Notes under the pieces: model-generated | Told to the model about the DNA's origin: nothing | Databases searched by the model: none | What the model saw: the letters and a program-made list of their open reading frames with translations, nothing else | Source: Acidobacteriota bacterium | GTDB lineage: Bacteria; Acidobacteriota; Polarisedimenticolia; JACPZX01 | NCBI GenBank assembly: GCA_016195325.1 | Contig: JACPZX010000120.1 | Span: 1-64,000, forward strand | Reading direction: 5' to 3' | DNA: 64,000 nt | Shown here: one piece after another, positions 26,305-34,566 of the stretch | Numbering within the stretch: position 1 is the stretch's first letter | How the letters are laid out: the number at the start of each line of letters is the position of its first letter | Translations under genes and position numbers: made by a program

Positions 26305-28425
26305 TTGCCGAACGCCCGTTCCCTCGACCCGATCTTCCGCCCGCGCTCCGTCGCCGTCATCGGCGCTTCGCGCGACAAGAGCTCGATCGGGCGCGAGATC
26401 CTCCACAACCTCCTGGAGGGGGATTACAACGGCCCGATTTTCCCGGTGAACCCCCGATCTCCGATGGTCCACTCGCTCAAGTCGTACCCGAGCGTCCTGG
26501 ACATCCCCGATCCCGTCGATCTCGCCGTGGTCGTGGTGAGGCGCGACCTCGTCCTCGACACCGTCGAGGAGTGCGGGCGCAAGGGGGTGAAGGGGCTCGT
26601 GGTGATCACCGCCGGCTTCAAGGAGGCGGGGGAGGAGGGAGGTCGCCTGGAGGCGAAGCTGAGGGACAAGGTCCGCCACCACGGCATGAGGATGATCGGC
26701 CCGAACTGCATGGGCGTCATCAACACCGAGAGCCGGATCAGCCTGAACGCCACCTTCGCGCGGGCAAAGCCGCTCCCGGGGAAGATCGGCTTCGTCTCCC
26801 AGAGCGGCGCCCTCGGCGAGGCGATCCTCGCGCACGCGCGCGAGATGGGCCTGGGCGTCTCGATGTTCGCGAGCGTCGGCAACAAGACCGACATCTCCGG
26901 CAACGACCTCCTCGAGTACTGGGCCGACGACGACAGCGTGTCGCTGATCCTGCTGTACCTGGAGTCGTTCGGAAACCCGCGGAAGTTCCGCCAGCTCGCG
27001 CAGCGCATCACGCGCACGAAGCCGATCCTCGCGGTGAAGGCCGGGCGATCGGCCGCGGGGGCGCGCGCCGCCGGGACCCACACGGGCGCCCTCGCCGGGC
27101 TCGACGTGGCCGTCGAGACGCTCCTCGATCAGTGCGGCGTCCTGCGAGCCTCGACGATCCAGGAGATGTTCGTCTTCGCCCAGGCGCTCGCCACGCAGCC
27201 GCTCCCGCGCGGCAAGCGGGTCGCCGTCGTCACGAACGCCGGCGGGCCCGGCATCCTCGCCGCCGACGCCCTAGAGAACCTCGGGATGAGCCTCCCGCCG
27301 CTCGCCCCCGCGTCGCTCGACGCGCTGCGCGCCGTGCTCCCCCCGGAGGCGACCCCCGCCAACCCGATCGACCTCATCGCCTCGGCCCGCGACGATCGCT
27401 ACCGCGCCGCGGTGAAGATCGCGGCGGGAGATCCCAACGTCGACGCCCTCCTCGTCATCTTCGTCTCGCCGATCATGATCGACGCGCACTCGGTGGCCGT
27501 CGCCATCGTCGAGGCGACGCGCGGCACCGACAAGCCGGTCGCGATGTGCTTCATGGGGAAGCTCGGACAGGAAGAAGGTCGCAAGGTCTTCGACGCGGCC
27601 GGCATCCCCGTCTACGTCTTCCCGGAGCTCGCAGCCGTCGGGCTCGCGTCGATGGAGCGGTGCCGGGCCCTCCGGGCGCGCGAGGCGGGCAACGTCGTCG
27701 CGCTCGACCTCGACGGCGCCGCGGCCTCGGGAATCCTCGCGGGGGCGCGCGCCGCCGGCCGCAGGGATCTGAGCCTGGTCGAATCGCTCGACCTCCTCGA
27801 CGCCGCCGGCATCCCCACGGCCGCGCGCCGCGTCGTCGCCTCGGAGGCCGAGGCGATCGCCTTCGGCCTCGACGCCGGGTACCCGATCGTGCTCAAGGTC
27901 GTGGCGACGGCGCTCAGCCACAAGACCGAGGCGGGCGGCGTGCGCGTCGATCTGCGGAACGGCGACGAGGCGGGGGCCGCGTATCGCAAGATGGCGAAGG
28001 ATCTGGCGAGGTTCGGCGAGGGATCCCGCATCCTCGCGCAGAAGATGACGGCCGGGCGCGAGGTGATCTTCGGCGTCACGCACGACTCTCAGTTCGGCCC
28101 GCTCGCGATGTTCGGCCTCGGCGGCGTCTACGTCGAGGTCCTCAAGGACGTCACGTTCAAAATCCTCCCCCTGACCGACCGGGAGGCGGGGGACATGGTC
28201 CGCGGCGTCCGCGGCTTCCCGATCCTCGCGGGGGTGCGCGGGGAAAAGCCGGTCGATCTCGCGGTCCTCGAGGAGATGCTCCTGCGCCTCAGCCGGCTGA
28301 TCTCGGACCACCCTTCGATCGAAGCGCTCGACGTGAACCCCTTCTTCGCCGCCGAGACGCGCGGAGCGTCCGCCGCCGTGGATGCGCGCGTGAGGCTCAA
28401 GGAGATCGAGGAGACCCGCCCGTGA
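26305..28425 (+). CDS. ADP-forming acyl-CoA (acetate-CoA) synthetase, fused alpha-beta
   Basis: 706 residues from the TTG at 26305. Order: CoA-binding domain (about 10-135, 'FRPRSVAVIGASRDKSSIG'), succinyl-CoA-ligase-like domains with 'IGFVSQSGALGEAILAHARE', the phospho-His region 'AGTHTGALAGLDVAVETLLD', and a C-terminal ATP-grasp domain ('YPIVLKVVATALSHKTEAGG', 'REVIFGVTHDSQFGP'). It interconverts acyl-CoA + ADP + Pi with acid + CoA + ATP, giving substrate-level phosphorylation. The stop overlaps the GTG of a hotdog thioesterase (GTGA). Protein acetyltransferase Pat shares this fold but carries a GNAT domain, absent here. Confidence 0.9.
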   Translation: MPNARSLDPIFRPRSVAVIGASRDKSSIGREILHNLLEGDYNGPIFPVNPRSPMVHSLKSYPSVLDIPDPVDLAVVVVRRDLVLDTVEECGRKGVKGLVVITAGFKEAGEEGGRLEAKLRDKVRHHGMRMIGPNCMGVINTESRISLNATFARAKPLPGKIGFVSQSGALGEAILAHAREMGLGVSMFASVGNKTDISGNDLLEYWADDDSVSLILLYLESFGNPRKFRQLAQRITRTKPILAVKAGRSAAGARAAGTHTGALAGLDVAVETLLDQCGVLRASTIQEMFVFAQALATQPLPRGKRVAVVTNAGGPGILAADALENLGMSLPPLAPASLDALRAVLPPEATPANPIDLIASARDDRYRAAVKIAAGDPNVDALLVIFVSPIMIDAHSVAVAIVEATRGTDKPVAMCFMGKLGQEEGRKVFDAAGIPVYVFPELAAVGLASMERCRALRAREAGNVVALDLDGAAASGILAGARAAGRRDLSLVESLDLLDAAGIPTAARRVVASEAEAIAFGLDAGYPIVLKVVATALSHKTEAGGVRVDLRNGDEAGAAYRKMAKDLARFGEGSRILAQKMTAGREVIFGVTHDSQFGPLAMFGLGGVYVEVLKDVTFKILPLTDREAGDMVRGVRGFPILAGVRGEKPVDLAVLEEMLLRLSRLISDHPSIEALDVNPFFAAETRGASAAVDARVRLKEIEETRP

Positions 28426-28883
28426 CGAAGAGCCTTCAGGAGACGTACGCCCCGAACAACATGTGCTTCGGCTGCGGCCCCGCGAACGAGAAGGGGCTCC
28501 GCATCCGGAGCTTCGAGCGGGGCGACGAGGTGGTCGCCGAGTGGAAGGCCTCCCCCCATCACCTCGCGTTCGAAGGGGTGGTGAGCGGCGGCATCTGCGG
28601 CGCGCTCCTCGACTGCCACAGCAACTGGACGGCGGCGCGCCATCTCATGAAGGCGCGCGGCGCGGCGGCGCTTCCGTCCACGGTCACCGCCGAATTCCAC
28701 GTCACGTTGAAGCGGCCCACGCCGATCGCGGCCACGCTGACGATCCGCGCGCGCGTCGTCGAGTCGGAGGAGGATCGCGCCGTGGTCGAGGCGACGATCG
28801 AGGCGAACGGGAAGGTCACCGCGAGCTGCCGCGCGACGTTCGTCGCCGTCACGGAGGGGCACCCCGCGTATCATCGTTGGTAA
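28422..28883 (+). CDS. PaaI-type hotdog thioesterase
   Basis: 153 residues, GTG start at 28422 overlapping the synthetase stop. Opening 'NMCFGCGPANEKGLRI' and core 'FEGVVSGGICGALLDCHSNW' followed by 'TAEFHVTLKRPTPIAATLTI' fit the PaaI/4HBT thioesterase superfamily, which hydrolyses acyl-CoA. The usual active-site Asp/Asn-Gly helix is 'GGICGALLDCHSNWTA'. Coupling with the acyl-CoA synthetase suggests control of an acyl-CoA pool. The last codon TGG and stop TAA belong to the first copy of a short tandem repeat. Confidence 0.85.
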   Translation: MTKSLQETYAPNNMCFGCGPANEKGLRIRSFERGDEVVAEWKASPHHLAFEGVVSGGICGALLDCHSNWTAARHLMKARGAAALPSTVTAEFHVTLKRPTPIAATLTIRARVVESEEDRAVVEATIEANGKVTASCRATFVAVTEGHPAYHRW

Positions 28884-28936
28884 AGTGCGGGGTTGGTAAG
28901 GTGCCGGGCTAGTAAAGTGCCGGGCAGGTAAAATTC
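28877..28936 (+). repeat. About 3.5 copies of a 16-17 bp imperfect tandem repeat
   Basis: Copies: TTGGTAAAGTGCGGGG (28877-28892), TTGGTAAGGTGCCGGGC (28893-28909), TAGTAAAGTGCCGGGC (28910-28925) and a partial AGGTAAAATTC (28926-28936). The first copy spans the final codon and stop of the thioesterase gene, so the array looks like slippage duplication of the gene end. It lies just before the GGAGG of the next gene. Confidence 0.85.
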
Positions 28937-28949
28937 ACGTCCACCCTTC

Positions 28950-28954
28950 GGAGG
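28950..28954 (+). promoter_or_regulatory. Shine-Dalgarno GGAGG supporting a CTG start at 28963
   Basis: GGAGG with an 8-base spacer ends exactly before CTG 28963. In this frame no ATG, GTG or TTG exists between the TAA at 28897 and the GTG at 29065, which lies inside the S4 domain. Confidence 0.7.
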
Positions 28955-28962
28955 CTCTCACC

Positions 28963-29997
28963 CTGCCCTCGCTCCTCGATCGCCTCGAGACCGTCATCCC
29001 CGGCGCGTCGCGGCGCACGCTCCGGCAGATCCTCGAGCACAGCCGCGTCCTCGTCGACGGGCGCGTGGCCCGGCGCGGGAACGACGAGATCCCCGACGGG
29101 GCGAAGATCACCGTCCTCCCCCGGGCCGCCGAGGCGGCGGCCCCGCCGGTCCCGATCCTCTTCGAGGACGAGCACCTGATCGTCGCCGAAAAGCCCGCCG
29201 GCCTCATCACCGTCTCCGCGCGCTCGAAAGGCGAGGAGTCGCTCTGGTCGTCGCTGAGGCGGATGCTGAAGGCGCGCGCGAAGGACGAGTCGATTCATCT
29301 CGTGCACCGCCTCGACGAGCGCGCCTCGGGGCTCCTCGTCTTTGCGAAGACCGAGGGGGTGAAGAGATCCCTCAAGGCCCTCTTCGAGCGGCACACGATC
29401 GATCGCCGGTACGCCGCCATCGTCGAGGGAACGATCCTGAAGGACGAAGGGGAGATTCGGAGCCGCCTCGTCCCCCTCGATGAGCCGATGCACCGCGTGC
29501 GCAGCATCACGCCGAAAGATCCCGAGTCGCTCCGGGAGGCGGCGAAGGACGCGATCACGCGGTACCGCAAGCGCGGCGAGGGGAACGGGGTGAGCGCCCT
29601 CGAGGTGAAGCTCCTCTCGGGGAGGAAGCACCAGATCCGCGTCCACTTCGCGGAGGCGGGGCACCCGATCGCGGGGGACGTCCTCTACGGCGCGGAGAGG
29701 GCCGAGCGCCTTTTCCTCCACGCGTGGGTGCTGGGGTTCACGCACCCCGTCACGGGGAAGCCCCTCGAGTTCGTCTCGAGCGTGCCGCGCGATTTCCGGA
29801 AGAAGGTGCCGGGGGCCTTCGACGCGCCGAGCCGCACGTTTCCGGCCATGGCTCAGCCGCTCGCCACCCAGCCGAAGCCGCCGGCGCCTAGTGGTGATGC
29901 TCGTGCCCCGAAGCCCCCTTCGACGCGAACGAAACCTTCAAGTAGAAATGACAGGAGACCGGGCGGTCCCCGTAAACCGGGTCGAGGCGCGAGGTGA
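28963..29997 (+). CDS. RluA/RluD-family pseudouridine synthase with S4 domain, apparent CTG start
   Basis: 344 residues if started at CTG 28963. Residues 1-50 form an S4 RNA-binding domain ('SRRTLRQILEHSRVLVDGRV'), which a GTG start at 29065 would cut. The catalytic domain has 'LIVAEKPAGLITVSA', the Asp-bearing motif 'HRLDERASGLLVFAKTEG' and 'LLSGRKHQIRVHFAEAGHPI'. It isomerises uridines in rRNA or tRNA; the target site is not predictable. The last 50 residues are a Pro/Arg/Lys-rich tail, of which the final 36 codons lie antisense within the convergent outer-membrane gene. Confidence 0.88.
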   Translation: MPSLLDRLETVIPGASRRTLRQILEHSRVLVDGRVARRGNDEIPDGAKITVLPRAAEAAAPPVPILFEDEHLIVAEKPAGLITVSARSKGEESLWSSLRRMLKARAKDESIHLVHRLDERASGLLVFAKTEGVKRSLKALFERHTIDRRYAAIVEGTILKDEGEIRSRLVPLDEPMHRVRSITPKDPESLREAAKDAITRYRKRGEGNGVSALEVKLLSGRKHQIRVHFAEAGHPIAGDVLYGAERAERLFLHAWVLGFTHPVTGKPLEFVSSVPRDFRKKVPGAFDAPSRTFPAMAQPLATQPKPPAPSGDARAPKPPSTRTKPSSRNDRRPGGPRKPGRGAR

Positions 29998-31066
29998 AGC
30001 GGTACACCGTCACGTCGGCGCCGAGATCGGTCCCGGCCTCGACGAGAAGCGGGATCGATCGCGCGTAGCCGAAGGTGGCCGCCTCGATCATCGTCCTGTC
30101 CGCCGCGACCCCCGCAGGGCGCTGCCTCTTGTTCGCCAGCTCGAAGAGATCCCGCGTCACCCCTTCGATGCGCGTGTACACGGAGTTCGTCTTCCGGAAC
30201 TTCCACGCCGCCTCGACGCCGTTCCCCCATTCCTGCCCCTCGGGGGTCTGGTCCTTTCCGACGGTCGCCGTCACCGCGATGAACCCGTCGGTGAGCGTGT
30301 GCTCGTACATCCCGGACCCGGTCGTCCGCGTCTGCGCCCCCGGCTCGAGCTCCTCGGGGTGCTCGCGCCGGGCCGAGGAGACCTGGAACGAGAGCGCGCT
30401 GGTCGCGCGGAAGACGACGCGCCCCGAGTACGAGTCGACGCGTCCCTGCTCGAGGTCCCACCGGTTCGCGTCGGGCTCGCGGCCGTGGAACCCCGACGCC
30501 TCGATCGTGAAGCGCGAGAGGTCGAACCCCGCCGTGATGACGTCCTGCGACGCGTGCGTCGAGTCCTGGTTGTGGTGCGCGAGCGGGGCCGTCGGGTTCA
30601 AGGACGCCGAGAGTCGGTGCGGGTAGGCGACGGGGCCGATGGCCGGCTCGCCGCGCGGCGCGACGTAGAGGCGGAACGATCGGCTCGCGCCGAGAGGCGT
30701 CCGCCACGACGCCGCGATCTGCGTGAAAAGGTCGTGCGGGTGCTGCCGGTCCACGAGGAGGATGCCGTCGAAGGTCTCGCCGCGCTGGAACAGCTCGGGC
30801 TCCCCCTCGGGACGGTACGTCGCCGGCTCGAGGGTGAAGGTGCCGAGGAGCTGGAGCGTCCCGCGCCCCCACGGGCGGCTCGCGAAGACCATCAGGTGGT
30901 TCTCGGACTGGAAGTCGCGCTCCGTGGACGTCGCCTCCTGGCGGTTCACGTCGAGGAAGGCGTAGCCGTGGTAGCCGACGATCCAGGGGGCGGGGGGCGC
31001 GTCCGCCGCGAGCGCGGAGCCCATGAGGGTCAGGGCCACGACGAGCCCCGCGATCGCGCGCGTCAC
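29888..31066 (-). CDS. Putative outer-membrane beta-barrel protein
   Basis: 392 residues with a signal peptide ('AIAGLVVALTLMGSALA'). The mature chain alternates short aromatic strands and contains 'VDRQHPHDLFTQIAASWRTP', 'HHNQDSTHASQDVITAGFDL' and 'IEASGFHGREPDANRWDLEQ', which I associate with an uncharacterised beta-barrel family seen in several Gram-negative phyla. The C-terminus ends in a His-rich tail (GHEHHH), unlike the aromatic final residue of most porins. GTG at 31066 overlaps the stop of the creatininase-family gene by 4 bp, tying it to the catabolic operon; uptake of an aromatic substrate is a guess. Confidence 0.65.
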   Translation of the reverse strand: MTRAIAGLVVALTLMGSALAADAPPAPWIVGYHGYAFLDVNRQEATSTERDFQSENHLMVFASRPWGRGTLQLLGTFTLEPATYRPEGEPELFQRGETFDGILLVDRQHPHDLFTQIAASWRTPLGASRSFRLYVAPRGEPAIGPVAYPHRLSASLNPTAPLAHHNQDSTHASQDVITAGFDLSRFTIEASGFHGREPDANRWDLEQGRVDSYSGRVVFRATSALSFQVSSARREHPEELEPGAQTRTTGSGMYEHTLTDGFIAVTATVGKDQTPEGQEWGNGVEAAWKFRKTNSVYTRIEGVTRDLFELANKRQRPAGVAADRTMIEAATFGYARSIPLLVEAGTDLGADVTVYRFTSRLDPVYGDRPVSCHFYLKVSFASKGASGHEHHH

Positions 31067-31815
31067 TCCGATCGCCCCTCGCGCACCGCGGTGACGAGGA
31101 TCCCGGCGAGGACGTCGAGCAGCAGCTCCCCCTCCTCGGCCGTGGCCGCCGCGGGGTCGCCGAAGTACGCGCGATCCCCTCCGGCCGACCGGAAGTCGGT
31201 GGCGCCCTCCAGAATCTTTTTCGAGAGGCTCGTTGGGTTCGGCGGCAGCGACGTCATGATCTCCCCCTTCACACCTTCGGGGCGCCTCGCCAGGACCATC
31301 GAGCCCTCGAAGCTCCCGGCGTGGCACGCGCCCGAGCGGAACTCCGCGCCGAGCATCCGTCCCCACCGCTTCGATGTCAGATCGGGGAAGAGCGTTTCGA
31401 CGCCCGTCGCCGCGCGGATTGCGGCCACGGCCTCGCGGATCGACTCGAGGTGAGCCGGCTCGAGATGCGCGTTCGCGATCACGACGCGCCGGAACCCCTG
31501 GCCGACGAGCGCCGTGACGACCTCCGTCAGCATCGAGACCGCGGTCGCTCGCGAGATCGAGACCACGCCGCCGAAGCCGCGCGCAAAGTCGGTGACGGCG
31601 TAGGCGAGCGTCGGGAGGACGTAGCCTTCCATCCCCTCGCCGCGAAGCGTGGCCGCCGCCCGCTCGGCCATCCCCTCGGCGATGACGGCATCGGTGTCCA
31701 GCGGAAGGTGCGGCCCGTGAGGCTCCACCGACGCCACCGGGAGGATGAGCACGGCGCCGCGCTTCGCCGCCGCCTCCGCCTCGGGGTAGGTGAGGCGGGC
31801 GAACGCCAGCGTCAC
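31063..31815 (-). CDS. Creatininase-family metal-dependent amidohydrolase
   Basis: 250 residues. The metal-binding set of the family is visible: Glu and His in 'ASVEPHGPHLPLDTDAVIAE' (also the Asp), His in 'IANAHLEPAHLES' and Glu in 'HAGSFEGSMVLA'. Family members hydrolyse amide or formamide bonds, including creatinine, and archaeal ArfB is a deformylase of this fold. It is coupled on both sides: GTG at 31815 overlaps the aryl-CoA ligase stop, and its stop overlaps the outer-membrane gene start. With tryptophan dioxygenase and kynureninase-like genes 3-5 kb away and no KynB, it may be the N-formylkynurenine formamidase (inference). Confidence 0.85.
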   Translation of the reverse strand: MTLAFARLTYPEAEAAAKRGAVLILPVASVEPHGPHLPLDTDAVIAEGMAERAAATLRGEGMEGYVLPTLAYAVTDFARGFGGVVSISRATAVSMLTEVVTALVGQGFRRVVIANAHLEPAHLESIREAVAAIRAATGVETLFPDLTSKRWGRMLGAEFRSGACHAGSFEGSMVLARRPEGVKGEIMTSLPPNPTSLSKKILEGATDFRSAGGDRAYFGDPAAATAEEGELLLDVLAGILVTAVREGRSE

Positions 31816-33431
31816 TCCTTCCCCCCGAGATCGATCTCCGCGTGGATGGGCGTCAGGGGATACCCCTCGCGGATGAGCTTCCGCTGCACCTTCCCGCGAT
31901 CGCTCCGAGGCAGGTCCTCGACGAAGCAGACCCAGCGCGGGTACTTGTACGGCGAGAGGTTCTTCTTCGCGAGGTCCTTCAGCTCCCGCGCGAGCGCCTC
32001 GGAAGGGGAGGCCCCCTCGCGCACCGTCACGTACGCGCGCGGGCGCGTCAGGCCCTCGCGATCGGCGCCCCCGACGACGCAGACGTCCTTCACGGCGTCG
32101 TGTCGGTACAGGCACTCCTCGATCTCGAGAGGGGAGACGAAGATCCCCGACACCTTCAGCATGTCGTCGGTGCGCCCCTCGTACCAGAAGAGCCCCCTGT
32201 CGTCCCGGCGGAACTGGTCCCCCGTCACGCACCAGTCGCCGCGGAAGGTCTCGCGCGATTTCCCCCGGTCCTGCCAGTAGCAGAGGGCGGTCGATCCGCC
32301 GCGGACCCAGAGCGTCCCCGTCTGGCCGATCGGCACGTCCGCGCCGTCCGGCCCCGCGACGCGCGCGTCGTACCCGGGGACGAGGCGCCCGAGGGATCCC
32401 GGCGTCACCTCGCCGAACCGGTTCGAGATGTAGATGTGGAACATCTCCGCCGATCCGATCCCGTCGAGGATCTCGACGCCGAAGGTGTCGATCCAGCGGC
32501 GGTACAGCTCGGCGGGGAGAGCTTCGCCGGCGGAGAGGCAGACCCTGAGGCAAGAGAGATCCCGCGCGGCGGCGCCGGGGGACTGGAGCATCGAGTTGAT
32601 CATCGTCGGCACCGAGGTGAGGACGGTGGGGCGATGTTTTTCGATCATCTCGAAGATCTTCTCGGGGGCGGCGCGCTCCGGATAGAGGGCCGTCGCGCCG
32701 CCGGCGGCGAACGGGAACATCAGGTTCGTTCCGGTCGCGTAGCCGAAGAAGAGCTTCGGGACGCTCAGAGTGACGTCCTTCGCGGTGTAGCCGACGACCT
32801 GCTTCGCGTACGTCTCGATGTTGAAGGCGAAGTCGCGGTGGAAGTGGACAGCGGCCTTCGGGTGGCCGGTCGTCCCCGACGTGAAGAGCCACCCCGCGAT
32901 GTCGTCGCGGTGGGTGTCGTAGGTTACGAGATCGTCGTCGGCTTCCTCGAGCTTCTTCCAGAACGAGGGATGTCTCGTCGTGTGCGCGGCGCCTCGCGGC
33001 TCGACGACGAGGAGCCACTCGAGGTGGCGCGCGGTCGGAAGTACTTCCTCGAACTTCGGGAGGAGTTCGGCGGAGATCACGGCGACGGGGGCGCGGGTGT
33101 ACTCGAGGTAGTAGGCGTAGTCGCTCGCGGGATGGATGGTGTTCGCCATGGCGAAGACGCCGCCGACCTTCAGCGCGCCGAACCACGTGGCGACGAACTC
33201 GATCCCGTCCGGAAGGACGATGAGGACGCGGTCCTCGGGGGAGACGCCGAGATCCCTGAGGACGTTGCCCGCCCGGTTCGCGAGCGCCTGGACGTCACGG
33301 TAGGTGTAGACGCGATCGCCCTCGTAGACGGCCGGCGCGTCGCCGCGGCCCTCGGCGATTCGGTCGTCGAGGAGGTAGCGCGCGAGGTTGAAGCGCTCGG
33401 GGAAGGCGATGTCGCGCGGTCCGTCGGTCAT
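31812..33431 (-). CDS. Aryl-CoA ligase, benzoate-CoA ligase family
   Basis: 539 residues, ANL superfamily. P-loop-like motif 'LFTSGTTGHPKAAVHFHRDF' (about residues 185-204), the benzoate-CoA-ligase hallmark 'ILDGIGSAEMFHIYISNRFG', 'DDMLKVSGIFVSPLEIEECL' and the C-terminal lysine in 'RGKVQRKLIREG'. It makes an aromatic acyl-CoA from acid, ATP and CoA. The genomic setting with kynureninase suggests anthranilate (2-aminobenzoate) as substrate; benzoate or a substituted benzoate remain possible. ATG at 33431; overlaps the creatininase gene by 4 bp. Confidence 0.93.
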   Translation of the reverse strand: MTDGPRDIAFPERFNLARYLLDDRIAEGRGDAPAVYEGDRVYTYRDVQALANRAGNVLRDLGVSPEDRVLIVLPDGIEFVATWFGALKVGGVFAMANTIHPASDYAYYLEYTRAPVAVISAELLPKFEEVLPTARHLEWLLVVEPRGAAHTTRHPSFWKKLEEADDDLVTYDTHRDDIAGWLFTSGTTGHPKAAVHFHRDFAFNIETYAKQVVGYTAKDVTLSVPKLFFGYATGTNLMFPFAAGGATALYPERAAPEKIFEMIEKHRPTVLTSVPTMINSMLQSPGAAARDLSCLRVCLSAGEALPAELYRRWIDTFGVEILDGIGSAEMFHIYISNRFGEVTPGSLGRLVPGYDARVAGPDGADVPIGQTGTLWVRGGSTALCYWQDRGKSRETFRGDWCVTGDQFRRDDRGLFWYEGRTDDMLKVSGIFVSPLEIEECLYRHDAVKDVCVVGGADREGLTRPRAYVTVREGASPSEALARELKDLAKKNLSPYKYPRWVCFVEDLPRSDRGKVQRKLIREGYPLTPIHAEIDLGGKE

Positions 33432-33490
33432 GGCGGCGGAAACTATGTCACATCGCCGGGGCGGGGAGAAGTTCGTTATGGCCGCTCGCG

Positions 33491-33958
33491 CTACCGATAG
33501 TCGATGATGCGCCGAATCTTGTCGCCGTCGAACTCGAAAACCTTGGCCGTATCGAACGCGCGATCCTTCCAGCCGGTCTCGTCCTGGAACTCGAACGACT
33601 GGTGCAGCTCGAGAACGACGACGCCGGAGCCGACGACCGCCGAGAGCACCTCGTCATGCGGGTTCCGGATGGAGCCGGCGTGCCCGAGCATCCCGCGTCG
33701 AATCGATTCCTTCCCTTCGATGCGCGCGCCGGCCTTCGGATGCTCGTAGACCGCGGTGTCCGTCAGGAACGCCAGGGAGGCCTCGACCTCTTTCGCCGTG
33801 ACTCCTTCAACCTGCCGCGCCCGCTCGGACGAGAGGTAGTCGAGCGCAGTCTTTTTCAGATCCGCGCCGGAGGGGCGGATCTCGGAAGCTGCGTGCACGG
33901 AAGGGAACGCCGCGCTGAGGGCACTCGAGAGGACGAGCAGGCGCAAGATCTTCATCAT
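33491..33958 (-). CDS. Secreted SnoaL/NTF2-like protein
   Basis: 155 residues from the ATG at 33958 (GGAGG 11 bases upstream). A signal peptide ('ILRLLVLSSALSAAFPSVHA') precedes one NTF2-like cone domain: 'AKEVEASLAFLTDTAVYEHP', 'IEGKESIRRGMLGHAGSIRN', 'EVLSAVVGSGVVVLELHQSF' and 'KVFEFDGDKIRRIIDYR'. Such folds are enzymes (ketosteroid isomerase, limonene epoxide hydrolase) or ligand binders; no catalytic set can be assigned. It ends 59 bases before the aryl-CoA ligase gene on the same strand. Confidence 0.75.
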   Translation of the reverse strand: MMKILRLLVLSSALSAAFPSVHAASEIRPSGADLKKTALDYLSSERARQVEGVTAKEVEASLAFLTDTAVYEHPKAGARIEGKESIRRGMLGHAGSIRNPHDEVLSAVVGSGVVVLELHQSFEFQDETGWKDRAFDTAKVFEFDGDKIRRIIDYR

Positions 33959-34111
33959 CTGTCTTCTTGCCTCCATCGACGCAGCTTGGAACCGCGAAGG
34001 CATCTGGATGATGACATGCGTCCGCCGGGGGGAGGTCACTGCCTGGCGGCCGTTCGTGTCTACAGTTGTCAACAAGTGTCGACAAGATCGGCGCGGTGAC
34101 GACGACGCCCC

Positions 34112-34516
34112 GTGAAGAAGAGTAAACCGCAGACGAAGGAGCAATGCGTCCGGAATCTCTTGGAAGACAAGTTTGGTTTCCTCTTGGCAGATGTCGTCAT
34201 CCCAGAATTCAGTGTCTACTCCGTCGCTAACAACCTCCAAGCGGTCGGGGTTGGCGTCGCGGTGAGTCCTGGCTTGAAGGCCGCTCTCTCATCGGGTCCA
34301 ATTGCCTATGGCAAGTGTCTCGGCAGTCAGGGCACTTTTCTGGCAGACTACTCTTGAAAGGCATCGGCTAGCGCCGAGTTGCTGGAGGAAGGTCTCACCT
34401 GGAAGGCGGCGGGCGTGACGATCGGAGCGGGGCTCCTTGGTGTGTCGGGGGCGCTCACCGTGTTCGCGAGCGCTCCGGAGTATAGGGCGAGGCAGCAATG
34501 CGGCGACGTTCAATGA
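34112..34516 (+). pseudogene. Small unknown gene with an in-frame TGA
   Basis: One frame runs from GTG 34112 to TGA 34514-34516 with a single internal TGA at 34355-34357. The first part (81 residues, 'LEDKFGFLLADVVIPEFSVY') and the second part ('ELLEEGLTWKAAGVTIGAGL', one hydrophobic helix) would join into about 134 residues if the TGA were read through or were TGG. I do not recognise the family. The segment has visibly lower GC than its surroundings (mid-50s by eye), suggesting foreign origin. If the TGA is real, only an 81-residue protein or nothing is made. Confidence 0.4.
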
Positions 34517-34566
34517 TAATCGCCTTCGTGGACGTCGATTCGAGGGCCTTACCGCACGGAGATCCG

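Noticed and set aside
19979-31815. Mycofactocin or RiPP cluster, because a PqqD-like and a creatininase-family gene are both present
   Set aside because: The two genes are about 10 kb apart, and no radical SAM maturase, precursor peptide or MftC-like gene is present.
34355-34357. Selenocysteine codon hypothesis for the in-frame TGA
   Set aside because: No convincing selenocysteine-insertion hairpin directly after the TGA, no redox motif around it, and the gene lies in a decaying low-GC segment.
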